In this document: in pieces, positions 1 to 14,575 of the stretch
Layout: every line of letters begins with the position of its first letter
How positions within the stretch are numbered: position 1 is the first letter of the stretch
Source of the DNA: Paragonimus skrjabini miyazakii
Lineage: Eukaryota > Platyhelminthes > Trematoda > Plagiorchiida > Troglotrematidae
Assembly (NCBI GenBank): GCA_014338405.1
Contig: JTDE01000965.1
Span: 115,729 to 179,728, forward strand
DNA: 64,000 nt
Direction: 5' to 3'
Program-made: the position numbers and the translations under genes
Notes under the pieces: model-generated
Database searches by the model: none
What the model was told of the DNA's origin: nothing
The model's input: only the letters and a program-made list of their open reading frames with translations

Positions 1-1929
1 GTGTCAGTGGCAGTTGCCTGATTCTACTCAATGTGACGTCGTTAGTTACAAAGCTGACAACATTAAAACCATCACTACTCATCTGTACAAAAAGACTGTC
101 CTCAAACATAAGAGTGGATTCAAAACACTTCACAGGGCATAGAGTGCTACAACTTACTTTAGTTCAGTCGAGCTCGTAGACGGTGCCTTCATACCACTAT
201 ACCTGGATTGGGCTCACCAACACGAACGTGTAGTTTCGTTTTGGTCAGATCATTCAGATATGTTAGATCAGTCTGGTCGATAGCAGCCAACTCTTGATAG
301 ATACCTCAACGGCTGAGAAGCGGCGCAGGACTCGGACCAGCAAGCGTCCTTGAATCCAAATAGACAAAATAAAAACCACAATTATTTAGCTGGTTCGTTG
401 ACTTGGCACGAATTTTGTGTCATCAGTGAAACTTTACGGGTAAACAAATGTACCACGTGTTTTCAAATTGTTCTGAATTTATAGAACCGTGACATTGTTT
501 AACGGATTGCATCATCATGGTCGTTTTCCCAGCAACGTTGGAACAGTTACTTCGTGGACGAAAAGGTTTGACTTTCAGTAAGAGACCGAATGAAATCTTC
601 TGACTCAAACCTGTAGCAGCTTCACGTTTTCCGTAAAACTGCAACAGCTTACCACAGGAATTCCAAGTTGCCTACGGTTTTTTCTATTTGTTCTGGCTCA
701 TCATCTAGTCGTATCCTTCTGGTTCGAATTCATATATCCTATTCCACTGGAATGTCACTCGTGAAATGGCATGCTAAACGCAACTTTTTGTTGACTGAGG
801 ATTGGCGTTATCGTTCGTTCTGTGGGTTGGAGCATAGTTCTCGCATGTTAGGCATAAAAGTACACTATGAAGAAGATCGCCGTGATAAGTGACATCGGGT
901 AAAGGCCATAAAAAGCAATAGTGTTACTTTTGCATGTTGCAATGATGTCGGTAAATAAGAGAGAACTGATACTGTTTCTTATGTACACACAGAGGCCTCT
1001 TTTCTTGCTGTAAAAATAATTTCTTCGTCACAATATGAAACTTTGTTCACCTGTGACTTTTTAATTTATAGTTTCTTGGATTTTGAAATTCATTTCACAC
1101 ATGAACGTGCAATAATTAGGTAACCACACTGTTAAGCGAACTAAGAAAACTTATATACCTCACGTACACAATAATTACCAAAAAAAATAATTCAGATTTG
1201 CACAAATTTAGTCAACTAAAATGTCAAAGGAAAGCAATTACAGTTGTCAGACTACTGTCAAAATATGCCAGTTTGAAGGAATCGTTGTCACTTTCTTCAT
1301 AACTTCAGTCTACTTACAGTTTCAAGTAGTCATGTTTGAACTTTTATTTACCCGGAATCCGAGCAAAACTTCCAGTCATCTTGCCCAATCTTATTGTTAT
1401 TGTGTTGTATTAAGACGGTAAGCATAATCTAAACGTACCTAGCCACTGCAAATTAGAACTGAAGGCAGTATATTGATGTTCTGCAGAACATAAATCTTTC
1501 TAAGGGATAACGGTTAGTTTGAACTTGAAGTAGTGTGTAAAGTTAATACGCGATTCTATAGACATTACAGACTAATCTAAATGTCATTAATCTAAATATA
1601 TTTTCATGATTGTAAAAATCTTCTGTATAATTTAGCACTCCGTATACGTTTCGATTTCCAAAAGTGACTTGATACTTCATCACTGCCCTTGTGAATACAA
1701 GTTGGACACAATCAAACTGCCACACCTAAACACCGAGACACAATCTTTCGTGAATAATGCTCAGGTTCCCAGACAGTGTAGGAAGAAAGCACATCACTTT
1801 CGCAAAATTCAGTCAATAACCATATAATTAGGAGTTTTCAGCCAAGACCGAATCACTTAGCTAATTTAGTCTGTGGATCAGCCGTATTGATTACTAAAGT
1901 TTGACTGGTGCAACTGGCACACTTTAGGG

Positions 1930-2100
1930 CTGAGAGCGACCTTCACATTCAGATAGACTTTTCGGGTGACCCTACTGCAAAATCGGGCACTGGATTTGAG
2001 GTTAGCTCTTGATGGATTTGAACTCAGACTCATGTTCCCACAAAGCAGCCGTAATGACCACTGCAATGTCAACCTCACATTAGGCATGACCGAATTACCA
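1930..2100 (-). mobile_element. tRNA-derived SINE, degenerate copy A
   Basis: The segment matches other copies in the window (32232-32450, 57428-57645). Read on +, it begins with a cattcagatag motif near 1946 and ends with cctcacattaggcatgacc before 2100. A B-box-like ggatttgaact lies in the right half, so the sense strand of the element is minus. The central part with the gagtttcgct motif is altered or deleted, so this is an old copy. Confidence 0.6.
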
Positions 2101-5100
2101 AGCTTAAACGTTCGGCAACTTTCTTCCGTAAGTGATGCTTAGCCTGATAGTGGTCTCTAGAAGAAGTATAAAACCCGTACCATCAACACTAACTGATGTA
2201 AAAGAGCGTAGAATTCTTCCGACAAGGTGACAGCCCGAAACTGATTCGACTTTGTTGTCCATCTGTTGGGTAATTTTCTTTAGTGAAGAAGATATGCAAC
2301 TTTGATTAGCTCCATTTGAACATCACAGACACTTGATCACAGGTCTTTCTTTTTAAAAAACATTGAATCAGTCCATTTAAAATTACAATACACTCAAAGT
2401 TCCTCCTCATTACGTCACATCAGTAGTGCACGTTACCGTCCTGGATGGGTTTTGATTTCCGATCCGAATGTTCTTGTGGTGATGATATTTACTATTGTGC
2501 CGTAAACTTTACATTAGACGCACTGAAGTATCTAACCGCTCGGTCACGTTCAATTGCAATCTCAGTTGCTGGCTGGTATGTGGATATCTACTACGGAAAA
2601 GCTCTGGCAAGAGCAAAACTCATCTAGTGCTATTCTTCACAAAAATTTCTGCCTGATAAGTCTACGTGAATGGTAGGCCGCGATCTGTAGTCGGTACTGT
2701 GAAATTCGTGTTAGATAAACACTTCCTTTATTCTATTGGTGCCAGTAATAACCAGGTAACGTTAGTTGCCTTAGATAGTTAAGTGAAACAAATGATCTTT
2801 GCAACCATTGACTTCCCAGTTTCCAATAGAAATTATGTGTGGTTAAACTGTACAGGTTAACTCCTACGGTTTTAGCCTTTTTTGTCTAGGTTAAGCACGA
2901 TGTCCAGGGTCGTTAAAATGATCCCACGTTTCTCGATTATTTATTCTTGCTCAGCTTATAATTTGCACTTCCTTATGCAAACCCTAATGACCTCTCTCCG
3001 GTCAAGCTGACAGTCATACTTGGTCACATTTCCCTACTAAACGTCGGCTAGCTTATAGTCACTACTATCTCTAGTTCAGCTTGTACTCACCAGTTTTAAG
3101 CCGCGTTGGTTAAACGAAATATAGTATGATACGTTGGGTGGATAGGCGTGTCGCTGATACACTCATAACTGGTAGACCATGACGTCATAGACTGATAACG
3201 GCACGTGAGCAAAAACCCCTATGCTTATGGTAACTTAACCGTGATTTTTCAAGGGCGCGGCATTTCTCCAGTTTTATCGCGTGCGCCCTATAATTAGCAT
3301 GGTCATCGTCTAACTCACGTCTTACTATCCATGTGTATCGCGTTTGTTGTCGCTTTCCCATCATGAGACACAGTCATGCACACAGTGATGTATCACCGAA
3401 CGCTAATCAGAAAGCTTACACCGTGGCTAACATAAGGACTGCTACTCGGTCGTTCGCGTGACGACATCAATGCTCAGCACGAGTGGTCGACCACGTGACC
3501 GGTGGGCCGTCCACAAAACAGACGTTTCGGGTGGGAATGGATAGGTCAACGGATTATTACAGGGAGCTCACTTTGATGATGCAAATGAACATATTTCTAA
3601 ATTATCTAGAATACTGGGTGTCATTGGCTAAATCTTATTGTTAGTAGCTTGGGCTCTAACCTGCCAAGTCATTAACGTCAAAAATGTGTCTATTATCATG
3701 AATAACCGGTGGGTCTGGACGTATTGGATTGACCACAGCCTAAAACGGATTAGTGCTGTCGAGTTTTGGTCGAGTGCTGAAAGGGGCCAAAACGAGAGCG
3801 TACCAAAAGCACATGTTGAATCCCCAACTGTGATAACAGTAGTGCCATCAATTGTCTTAAACCATACTTGAATACTTCATTTTCTACTGGTAAAATGAGT
3901 ATGTTAACCACTTCTGCATTGGGATGGCACATCAGTTATTCGTCCCGGTACAGCTAAAAGTTTGGCTGTAATTACCTATGAGCAATAACAAGGTTGTCCG
4001 CTCGTCACAAGGCCATACACAGAAATTGTTCAAATTGACTTCATTCAATAAGTCAAGAGGTAAAGAAAAACAAAACCAAGTAAGTTTTCACACTTCAACC
4101 AGAAATATTTAATACAGACTAACGAAGACTATTTTTCTTGTGGTTTACTTTTAAGAAACAGGAGATATTTTCTTGCAATCCGTTCTTTTCTGGACCCTAA
4201 TCATTCTGACATTTGTTGAGTGTTCGATAATGCCAATCTCAGTCTCATCAACCAGGATAATTTATTGATTCCTTTTCATCGTTTGTACTTACCTCTGTTC
4301 GAATGAAGCGCCTGGTGTTTCCCACAAATGCGAATAGCCCACAGGCAGAAATGCACGAGTAATTAAAGGGAGGAAAATCGGGAAATAGACTATATAATGT
4401 TAAAACCGTATACACATTTGTGTGTTTGTGTGTACGTATGTATATATCTTTGTGACTATACAAAGAGTTGTTGATAGAATTAGGCAGACAGGTTAAGCGA
4501 GCAATTATATGTGGTGTCTACTTTCCTATGGTACGCCCACCACTCCAAGACTTCTGTGAAGAAAGTATCAAACTCAGGGAACAGAAATGAATTCTTCTCG
4601 TTGGGAACTATGCTATGTCTTCTCCAGTAAAATAAAGCAAAATGTATGCGAAATGAAGGATAGGAATATCGTTCACTATATTCGTCTACTGTTTTGTCCC
4701 CTATCCTGTTGTTCTGTTGAGTTTTGGCGAGGTTGTTCTTGTGTTTGTGTCTGTGTGTGGGTGGGTGCGTACGTATCAGTATGTATGCATAGTTGACGAG
4801 GTTTCTTGTATGACTGTTGAGAAATTTGACAACGACTAAGATTGAACAAGTCTCTTCTGAATGAAATGGTACATCGATTTTTAGGTTGGTCTATTCGATA
4901 TACTTTATCTAACGTCCTTGCCAGATGTATTTTATGGATGCAAGTCTTTTAGTACGGAGAAAGGTCGGTGTGTAGATAACTTTCCAAAAAATTTATCCCT
5001 CAAGAATTTGGAGATAAAGGTGGAAAGTTTTTCAAGGCAGTCTTTTATCAATAAATCTACGAAGATCTTCCTAATTCGAACTCTCTATCATCTCTGAAAT

Positions 5101-8100
5101 TTCACGGAAACTAATTCGAATTCCATACATGCTATTATTAAAAAGTATTCGTTGAATCTATTGATTAAGAAAGTACAATGTTATGAGTTGTAAACAGGAT
5201 GTTAAGAACGACCAAACGTGATACTACAGATAGGCGGGTGTATTTTGAAATTGTTTGCTTAATTTAATTTCTCAGTTCCACTAATAATAAATCATAGAAT
5301 GTGTTCGTACTTTTCATAATGTTGCTCTACACATTATGGTTCTGTTTACTGCTTACCGTCTCTGGGATAAAAATCTGATCAACTTTTCTGTCAGGATATG
5401 TGGTACTTGATATCTAAAATACCATGAAAGCTAAACAGGCACATGGAATCAAAACATTCTAGCTAAAGAATTGGAACGGCTAAAAAAATACCGTAGACGG
5501 AAAGAAGGATAGTTAACAGGCTGCATAAACGAAATCAACATGTGGTTCAACCAGTGCATCTTACAGTTAGTAAACATTTTACATAGCTAACCTCTAACGG
5601 AACCGGAAATGTGACAGCAGCACTCGATTCCTCTTAAAACTTATGGATTGTTGGTGATTGGTTCACATTGCTCTAGGTGGATACAAAGCTGACTAGTTCA
5701 TATAATTTTCATGGACACAGTAGGGAAATGAGAATGGAACTGTGCTTCGAAAGTTGAACAAACAGTTCAGCATAGAGAGTCCCCGTAGCTGTTAAAACCC
5801 AAAAGTTGAACGTAGTTGGGACCGGACACTTTCACACATAATATTAAAATCATGATTGGTAGAATCTCAGCCGAGGTATCAGTGTATGCAGTAAAAAATG
5901 CTATAAACCTGCAATGGGCTTCAGTAATATACTGCGAAACTGTGCACACAGTTTTTCTAGCATTTAATTTGCAGATCTCGTAACCTTTGGTGCTTCATAA
6001 TTCAGCATACGATTGACGAAATATTAAAGAGCACAACTTACAACATTCAGACTAGGCATTACTTACGACAGTACGACCTCAGCCACAGGGGTGTAAAATA
6101 CGACCGCACGCATACACGGACGCACACACCTATGTCTTACCGAGCACTTTCAAGCATGCACATAACATGATTACCGCTCACTGGGTCCATCGATATATCG
6201 TCTGATCCATACACTTCAGCTACAAGAGGGTGGATCACAGTCTACAGAGGGCCGGTGGCATTGATGCACGCGTGAAAACAGCGCACTAGCCTGTCGCGAG
6301 AGGCGCTCACCATTGGTCGGACTTTCTGTGGATTTAGAGTAGTTGGTAAAAGGAGGGGATGGGTCTCCGCAAGATGCTTCTGCAAACCCAGACATGAATT
6401 GTAAAACACGAATTCCGTTGCAGGTAACAGTCGAAGCTAATTAAAAAATAAATACAAAAGTGTGCTCTTTTGTGATACAATGATTCGCCTAGAACACTAC
6501 TTTACACTTCGTATAAAGAAGTGCTCCAGAGTTAAATATGTCTATCTGGTGTACAGTACGGCCACATGTTCCCATTAAAGATTACCCAACCTGACAAAAG
6601 GAACTTCTCATCCTGCGACTTACACACAGTTTCTCGTGCATTGCAGCGAGGTGCTCTGGACGTAAGGCGGACTCACCTAAGACATCTTGCAAATATGTTG
6701 TCTACACAGAGAAAAACCTGCCCTCCCGATGTATAAGCATGCAGGTGACAACCAGTGATTATGTCAGTGCCTTGCCGCAAACGTTTCGCTGTTCGTTCTC
6801 CTGAAAACGTCGGTTCTGAAGTGCTCTTGTCCGACCCTGATGGTTCATTGTTGTAATCTGATTACTGATATGTCTGTTGGCATGACCTGACGATCTTAGC
6901 ACAGTTTGTGGGGCAACAACTACAAAACCATGATATCCGTAGGGAAAAATCAATTTTATGGACCCCATTTCTCCCGATGAAGTTCAGGTTTGAACAGTAG
7001 TCCAAAATGCTACCTCACGTGAGAATTCCCAAAGGTGGCCCACATTGAAACGATCAGTGTTTCGCGATATTCGGGAGTTTACTTCTTGAGAAATAAGTGT
7101 TGGCTGTAAATAACAATAAATAAATGCCAACAGAGCGGAACGGTGAGGGATTGTAATCAGTAATAGGCGATTTAAGCTAAAGGATTACTTCTCAGCTAAC
7201 ATGAACAGGACAGTTGAGTTAGCGTACAAATTGAACTTCATACGTTTAGCCAGAAGAACTGAAAGACCCAATGCATGCAAGTTAATGCAAAGTAGTAACG
7301 TGGAAGTGTTACAGACTGTTCGCCGCGATGAAAGGCTTAATTGAGGGAAGAGGCTTGTGCCCACAAACACACGAACGCCCAAGAAACAGCCGCCACTTAA
7401 TATGGCGACTGAATGGAGAAAAGCCAGGTGCGAAAAGACAATATGTTCCTGTCAGTTTGACGACAAACTTTACCGGCTGCTTTGACCGGTCGCCGTGTTA
7501 TAGTCTTCCCAGTAATGAAAATATGCTATAGATTGCGACATCCCAATGGATCAAAATTCAGCTAGCAATCAACTTACACGATGTGCAACACAGTAATGCC
7601 TGTCCCATTGCCATATTTGTGTTACAGGCGTCAACAGTGTAGTGGTTATTGTGCAAAGTTCGTCACACTTGAGTTTGCTTAGTACTTGCGATAAAATAAA
7701 TTGCCACTATTTGGTGAAACGAAACCCACCGTTCACAATGGTGATGAGTCCAAAGAAACAATCACCCAACATTGGTTAACTGACAAAGAGGCGATAAGTA
7801 TTCACCAAAGAGATATCGATAACTAAGACGATGGAGGAAACTGTATTTTGTGTACTTAAGCCAATGTGGTTGAGTAACTAAGAGAGCACTCGCACAACAA
7901 AACGTGAACGGACAATAGTAAATAGCTACTCATAAAAGTGGATAGTGCTTATCGCTGAGGTCTTAAAGTGTATGTGACATTTCTTGAATATTTACAGAGA
8001 GATGTAAACCTTTACTTACATGTATTCAGAAGTATATGGTGCCTGAAAATACCTTGTCTTGCAAATTTGATATTGTCTAATCAAAACGAAATGGTGGCGT

Positions 8101-8407
8101 TTACAAATTCGCCTGTTCTAACTATTTTGTATGAAAGGGTTCAGTCACAAAATAGTAAACGACTCACGGGACTCAAAAAGACCAATAGGATTAGGCCAGT
8201 TCTTAAAACAGATTCATTTGTCACTCATAACATCTCTCTAATCCATCCATTCGCCGTTTCAAACAACGGCTTCGTAATAAATCTGCTTTAGAACTACTAC
8301 CATCATAGTCAGTGGATTCCGTCACGTTGAACACAAGCGCTTGTTTTTTCACACTTAACAAAAGACGTGCCTGATTAGCTCAGCCCGATCATTTCTGTCC
8401 TCTGAGT

Positions 8408-8625
8408 GAACACCACCGACACCTGATCGCAGCAGTCGCATTCACATGAGCCTGGATAAACGCTAGACCTGGGATGCACTCTTATTACGGATAAACGGTA
8501 GTGCACATCCTTATCCGAACAGGAATTTGCACTCCGAACGAGGATTTGAACCTCGACTCTCGTGTTTGTGAGAACAATGTGTTAACCACACAGTCAGTGA
8601 CCCAACAGTGGGAAGGACCAAACGC
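8408..8625 (-). mobile_element. tRNA-derived SINE, copy B, with clear Pol III boxes
   Basis: This near full-length copy starts with gaacaccacc on the + strand, the reverse complement of the family 3' end. Its minus strand carries a tRNA-like head: an A-box-like segment (8581-8596 reversed) and a B box reading ggttcaaatcc (8542-8552 reversed), the standard internal RNA polymerase III promoter layout. An open frame crossing it (8501-8746, +) is simply a translation of the repeat. The body shares the gtgcatatcc and tgcactc motifs with the other copies. Confidence 0.7.
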
Positions 8626-11600
8626 TCAGTCGCAACCATGTGTGAATAGTGTTGGCTTACCAGCTCATTTCGAATGGATGACAACCAGAATCGGTCTGTT
8701 CAATCAAGCTGATAACTCCGTGCCCAGGACTTCTCAATTAGTTTGAAGGTTACATTATTTCAAATTTAACATCAATCATAGTTATTGTTTAATGTGACAT
8801 AATCCACATTCCCGAAATTCTATTAAAATGTTTCTAATCTATCAAAATCCCTCAGCTTCATTATTCAAATGATGTGCATAATTTTTATCCCGTTGTTTAA
8901 GTTAAGCTTTACAACATGGTAAGTGCAATCCATTCGCATAACGTGTCGATTGAAAGGTAACTTCACCTTGTACCAGGAGTGTACAATAATCCGTAACATA
9001 CAACCAATGCTGGCAGACTACAGACGCATATTGGATTTGGTCATTGCGATCCAATGTAGCAACCGGCATATTCACTTGTCAAACTGACATGAATCAAGTG
9101 TCGGCTAGCACGAGGCATTTCTCTACGCACCCACAACACTAAATCACTGCTATTTCCTGGCCGCTCATATGTGCACACAACCGTCTTCAGCCCTTCACTC
9201 TAGCAAAGCATTCAGTATCACGTAAATATATGTGCAGAAAATGAACTCAGTTTACAGTCACCCACATAGTGTCATGACCTTTGTGATGTGAGGAGGGTTC
9301 TAAAGCTTTGTGCTTGAGGTAAATGCTACTAGACCATTAGTGCACTATTTTACAACAGAATCTTCATAGCTACCTATTTAGATTTCACATAGCTCACTTA
9401 GCTACACATTGTTATTCGAATATAAGTGTCGCCTTGTTTGGTAATCCGATCTTTTGCGCTTGACTTTAATTAATCATCGGGAAATCAGTACTTGCAACAT
9501 AAGTGTTGACTCTCAGATCAACTCAGTCACCGCGAGTGGGGTCTGAAAAATAATCCGGGTATAGGATTTCTTAGGCTGCAAACTCACGAAAGACATCCAT
9601 TAATACTCCAGCCGTGTAAACCGGTGAACTTCTGTGAGGAACTGAGCCATCGATGATTCAGGTTCTTTTTAGTTTTCATATTATCAAACCGTTCAGTTAA
9701 TGCGGAAGGCCGATGTCATAGGTTCGTGTGGTGATTATTTTGTGTATCCTATAATCAGTAAAGAGGACACCACAACATCATAAAAAATAGCGTACAGGCT
9801 CTTGCAAGTGTTGAGATGTGCCCTGAACTCCTTGAGTCTCAGAAGGTTATTGTGTTTCTGTTGTTCAGTTTGTTCCTTCGTCCATGAATCGTAGTATTCA
9901 ATTCATGTCTCAATCTCAGTGACTGATGGCCACCTACAATGATCCCGGTTGGTCTGCGTCCACCAACACTTTCTTTGAAACGTTAGAAGTGTTTTCGTCT
10001 TATTTTCATCAGTCATTTGCTACCACTGGGCCCTGAGAGAGCTGAAATTGAGGTCCAGTTATTCTTTTCGAAAGGGCTGTCTGAAGTGTCTATACAATTG
10101 CGAAAGCTACGACCAAGAGTGAAAGAATATTAATTAATTTCCCTTAAACTCCTGCCCAAATTGTTTGCTACCTCACACACACACGCCCACGTCGATCCTA
10201 TTTTACAGTAGGTGCCTTAGGATTCTTCGAAAGTCGGTTGTATTGACAGGCTAGATCCTGACATACCTTCGAAACTCAGCAGTTAACCGCCTGACCTAAG
10301 AATGCGAACGATGTCCCGCCTTGAAAATTTTCATCAGGTGTTGCTGGATCTCCTACGGAATGATTCTGTTGGGCGACACAAACCTCGTGGACAATTTGAG
10401 GCTTCATTTCGGTGTTTTCTTCAATGGCCACAAAGTAATCCAGCGACGCCCGGATGCATAGTAGTAAACTTCAAATTCCGTGGGTTCGTAGGTCCACAGT
10501 GGCAGCAGTTTGATATTTCAATATAACCTGAATCAGAGTCAGGATGATAGCTTTCGGAACCGTTTGCTGAAATGCAACACAATTTTGAGAAATGATGAAA
10601 AGCATTAAAACTTACTCCACGGAATCCCACTGCTAAGAACTAATGCAAAACATAAAATCCCTCTATAATGTGCACGGCAAAACAACGGATGAAAATTTCT
10701 TCCAGTAGAACAGTCTATGTATATTGTCAAAGTCCAGTTTGAAATGGTTTGTATTACTCCGTCTCTGAGGCAGAAAGTTTTGCGGGACTTTCTGATTTCG
10801 CTTCTGAATATAAAATTTCAGTAAAACAAGCAACAGTTATGGTGAAGTTTCTTTGGTGAGATTAGATAACTTTTAAGTTGCCACATACAAAGACACCTGG
10901 AGAGGTTTAGTAACAGACGTCAAATTGTAGTCACCATAACACGTAGGACAACGTGATCTGTAAAGCTAACAGAATAGACTGAGTGCGGTACGTCTGGCTC
11001 GATCCCACAATAATTGTTTACTTGAATAAAAATGCATCATTAGGAACTGGTACGATGAGTAACAAAAGTTGGGAACAAAATCAGTAATGGAGAGACGATT
11101 GCGTGGTGTACACATCGGAGTCAGTGATGAGTGAAGCAGAGATTGAGATAGCCATCCAACCCAACTAGACTGAATACTATCTCTAATATCAATTCATACG
11201 AGTCTCTGTGTGGTTCACAGGTGCTAGCCGAATTGTGAAGGTTGTTATTCTATCAAGTTTGCAAGTGGCTTCGCTGTTCAGACGGATCTCAAGCAATTTA
11301 TCTTTAAGTATTTTAGTTCCTCTTTAATTCCGAAGAAATTATAGTCTGCTCAGTAAATATGATAGTGACACGAACAGCAGTCTATATTGAGAGCTTACAT
11401 TAGGAGATGCGAGTAGCAAAACTACATTTCAGTACTCCGTGATAAGTTTCGATTTCACAGAACTATCCGACTAACGTGAGTTGCCTTTAGCCTTAACTAT
11501 ACGCCACGGTCCGTGTAAAATCTTCCGTTTGCATAGAGAGAGAGAGGCAAAAAATGTAACACCTAAATTCGGATCTGCTTCAACGTTGTAACACTGTATG

Positions 11601-12452
11601 GGAGGTGGCTGAACAAACTTGTGTTGGACACAATATAACTCATTTTATTTCTCCACTGGAGGGTCAGAGTTTTCTTCCGGTTCGTGAACTCAACAACCGT
11701 TGACCGGTGACCCTGTCTTAGTGTTGCTAACACCAACCTTGTCACGGACATGACAACCACGGTATTCCCGTTCAGGTGTTATGTCACTCAATTGCGTCAC
11801 GTTTAGGTGTTCGATCAGTGTTGCACAGCCATAGCAACTAACTATAGGCGTGCTATTTGAGACTCGGTTACCGGAATGAATCACGACTAGACCTCACGAA
11901 CGTTGACCGAGGGTGATATTAGCTTGGATCACACAATGTGAGGAACATCAAAGGCAGATGACCAGGGCCCGAGGGCATGGGCAGAATTCCAAACAGCCAT
12001 TGCAACAAAGTTGGACGTAACACAGCCGAGGCCAAACTACATGTTCAATTTCTTGTCCGTTGGAGACAACTCAGGTGGCTAGAATAAACATTTTGAGAGA
12101 GAGAGTTTTTGTCAAATTAACCCCATTAGTTAACTTGGCATGAGGTGTGGTTTATGCAAACTAGTTATCAGATATGATTAAACACAGCTTAAATAATGTG
12201 TACAGGCGGTACATGGTCACAAGCAAACTAAATGGTCCGGCCATTAAGATGAAAACACAGCCGTGGTCATCCTCCTACCCATCAACAGTTATATGCAACA
12301 GAAACAGTCTGTGACCTTATGAGATTCTCAGGTGAGGTAATTCATATGCACACTAGCAAAATGCACCTGTAAATTAGCGTGTACTGGATGTCACCAGGAA
12401 AACTAACAGACAAATAACAGCTAAATACATCATATTTACAAAGCAAAAATGG

Positions 12453-12552
12453 NNNNNNNNNNNNNNNNNNNNNNNNNNNNNNNNNNNNNNNNNNNNNNNN
12501 NNNNNNNNNNNNNNNNNNNNNNNNNNNNNNNNNNNNNNNNNNNNNNNNNNNN
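12453..12552. other. Assembly gap of 100 N
   Basis: Exactly 100 consecutive N. This is the conventional placeholder for a scaffold gap of unknown size, so distances across this point are not reliable. Confidence 0.99.
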
Positions 12553-14464
12553 TTTCTTGATCACTTCGCTCTGCATATCAGGTGACGAATTGACAAGCAT
12601 ATTTTACTCAGTGTGATTAGTATTGGTGCATCTGAATGTGGGAACTTACGGATAAGTCAGAATTTCAGATTAAAATACTGTTCGTACGGAAATTCAATCT
12701 TAATGGAAATTTTTAATGATGTCAGATGGTAAAGTCATCGGAAATCATTATACTTGCGATACAAGTGATTACCTGTCTCCTTAACAAGAGGTAATTTTGG
12801 ACAAAGGTCACTAGCTCAAACATGGTCATAAATTATCTCGTTTTGACTGCATATATCTTTGATGTGATTTTAACTCACGTTCAGTAGGTGATATCTAATG
12901 ATGTGTAACATTTAAATCGCACAATGAAACACTGGCGGCTCAAATAATCCATGCTGACAATCGTCATTCAGTACCTGGATTTTCAGCTGGCAAAATCTGA
13001 TTGGGCGGGAAATGCAAGTAACAAAACTCTATCAGAAATGCAATAAAGTAAGTTGAACTATCTAACGTGAACTTTATATTTCGCCCACTCCTGTTCTTTT
13101 TATGCGTGCATATCCACGATTTATCCACCAGGTTCTCCTGATCCCCACTCAGGGTTGTGTGTATACAATATCCTCTTTTTGTCACTGGAATCAAACCACT
13201 GTTGTATCCGTTATGCAGACTCAATATTTTCAAATGAAACAATAATTGTGGTACCAACTCTTTACGACATTGACCCAATCTGGTGGAAAGTGAACTGACT
13301 GTTGGAACATGCATGTGATCAAAACAACTTCAAGCCTACCATTATTTCGTAGATTGAAATTTCGCGGTTGTTGGATTTGCAGTCTCCGATGCACTGATAA
13401 GGGACGTATAGGATAATAGCTGTTTTTGATAACTCACCTTCAAGCAGGTGCAAACATATACCATGACGATTGATTCTGATGTCGAATGCACTCATTTCAG
13501 GGAAACAGGACAAGGGGACAATGCTTTTGCAATGATATGACTATTTGTGCACATTCACTCGTCAATCCGGATTGAATAGCCACCGATCCGATTGACTTTA
13601 CACCACTGTGGGATTGGCGACTGACAATAATCTTTCGGTAACTCACTAACATATCAGTTGATCTGATCTCAGTACCATAACCAATGTACGGTGGTCACAC
13701 ATTGACTACTTTCATATCGTGAGCGTCCACTTTCTGCCTGCCTTCTGTTTTCCTGGTGCGGTCTCACTTTGAAAGAGCTCACTGCCCAAGTTCGATTCCA
13801 AAGTAACAAACATAAGCGAACTATCCAATAAAGCCTTTTTAAGCAATCTAATTGTTAATCATGTTACCATTCACAAAATCGTGACATTTCTACATTAGGA
13901 AGCCGATGACAAAACATTCCCTGCCAAACATTTTTTCTCATAGGCTATCTAATTATAAGAGGGTTTCGTGCATCGTTTCCTTTACTTTGGACAGGACAAC
14001 ATTTCTCATCACTCATGATTCTTTCACATACTTACGGAGTGAGCTATATATCAGGCAGATTTGTAATTGACAAGTCATGATGAATTATTGAAGGTGTCAA
14101 ATATCACAAAGAGCTTCCCTTTTCTCGTCTACCTCCTGCTGTCTCACGCATGTTGTTGTTCGATCGGCCAGGTGTTCACGGTTAATCGGGAGGTTTCATC
14201 AAAAGATAGACCGAAGTGAGCTAAAGAAAGAGAATAACATTACAATTCGTAACGGAAAACACTCGGTCGTTAATAGCCAACTCAAAGCCAACGTGCTCGT
14301 AATAAGTAACACCACAGTGTAACTTTGATCGTCACTTATTCTCCAAAAAAAGGATCGAATCAATGGGATGGAAAGTTATTGTCTGTCGAAAAAACAAACT
14401 GCGAAATGCAACATAACGAACAAGCTTGTCTTCATTTAGTATAAACTGAACATCATTCGTACAT

Positions 14465-14575
14465 GATCGCAATTGTCACGTTTCCATGGACTTCACAGTC
14501 GCCCTCTTCCGAAAAGAAGCACTAAACCCAAGTTTCACTCTTATTAAAGCTCGCCATCTATTCACATTCATTCTA
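14465..14575 (-). mobile_element. tRNA-derived SINE fragment, copy C
   Basis: A partial copy. It contains gatcgcaattgtc, ccgaaaagaagcac and agtttcactcttattaaagc, matching the body region of copies E and H in the same order and orientation. Similarity fades after the gctcgccat segment, so the tRNA-like head is missing or unrecognisable. Confidence 0.55.

Noticed and set aside
3178..3497. A perfect TGACGTCA palindrome (3180-3187), two CACGTG E-boxes and a 12-base palindrome (3483-3494) close together
   Set aside because: Each is a short motif expected about once or more in a window of this size. They are 14 kb from the Dlx start and nothing links them to regulation.
8501..8746. An 81-codon + strand ORF
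   Set aside because: It largely translates the tRNA-like head and flank of SINE copy B on the non-sense strand.
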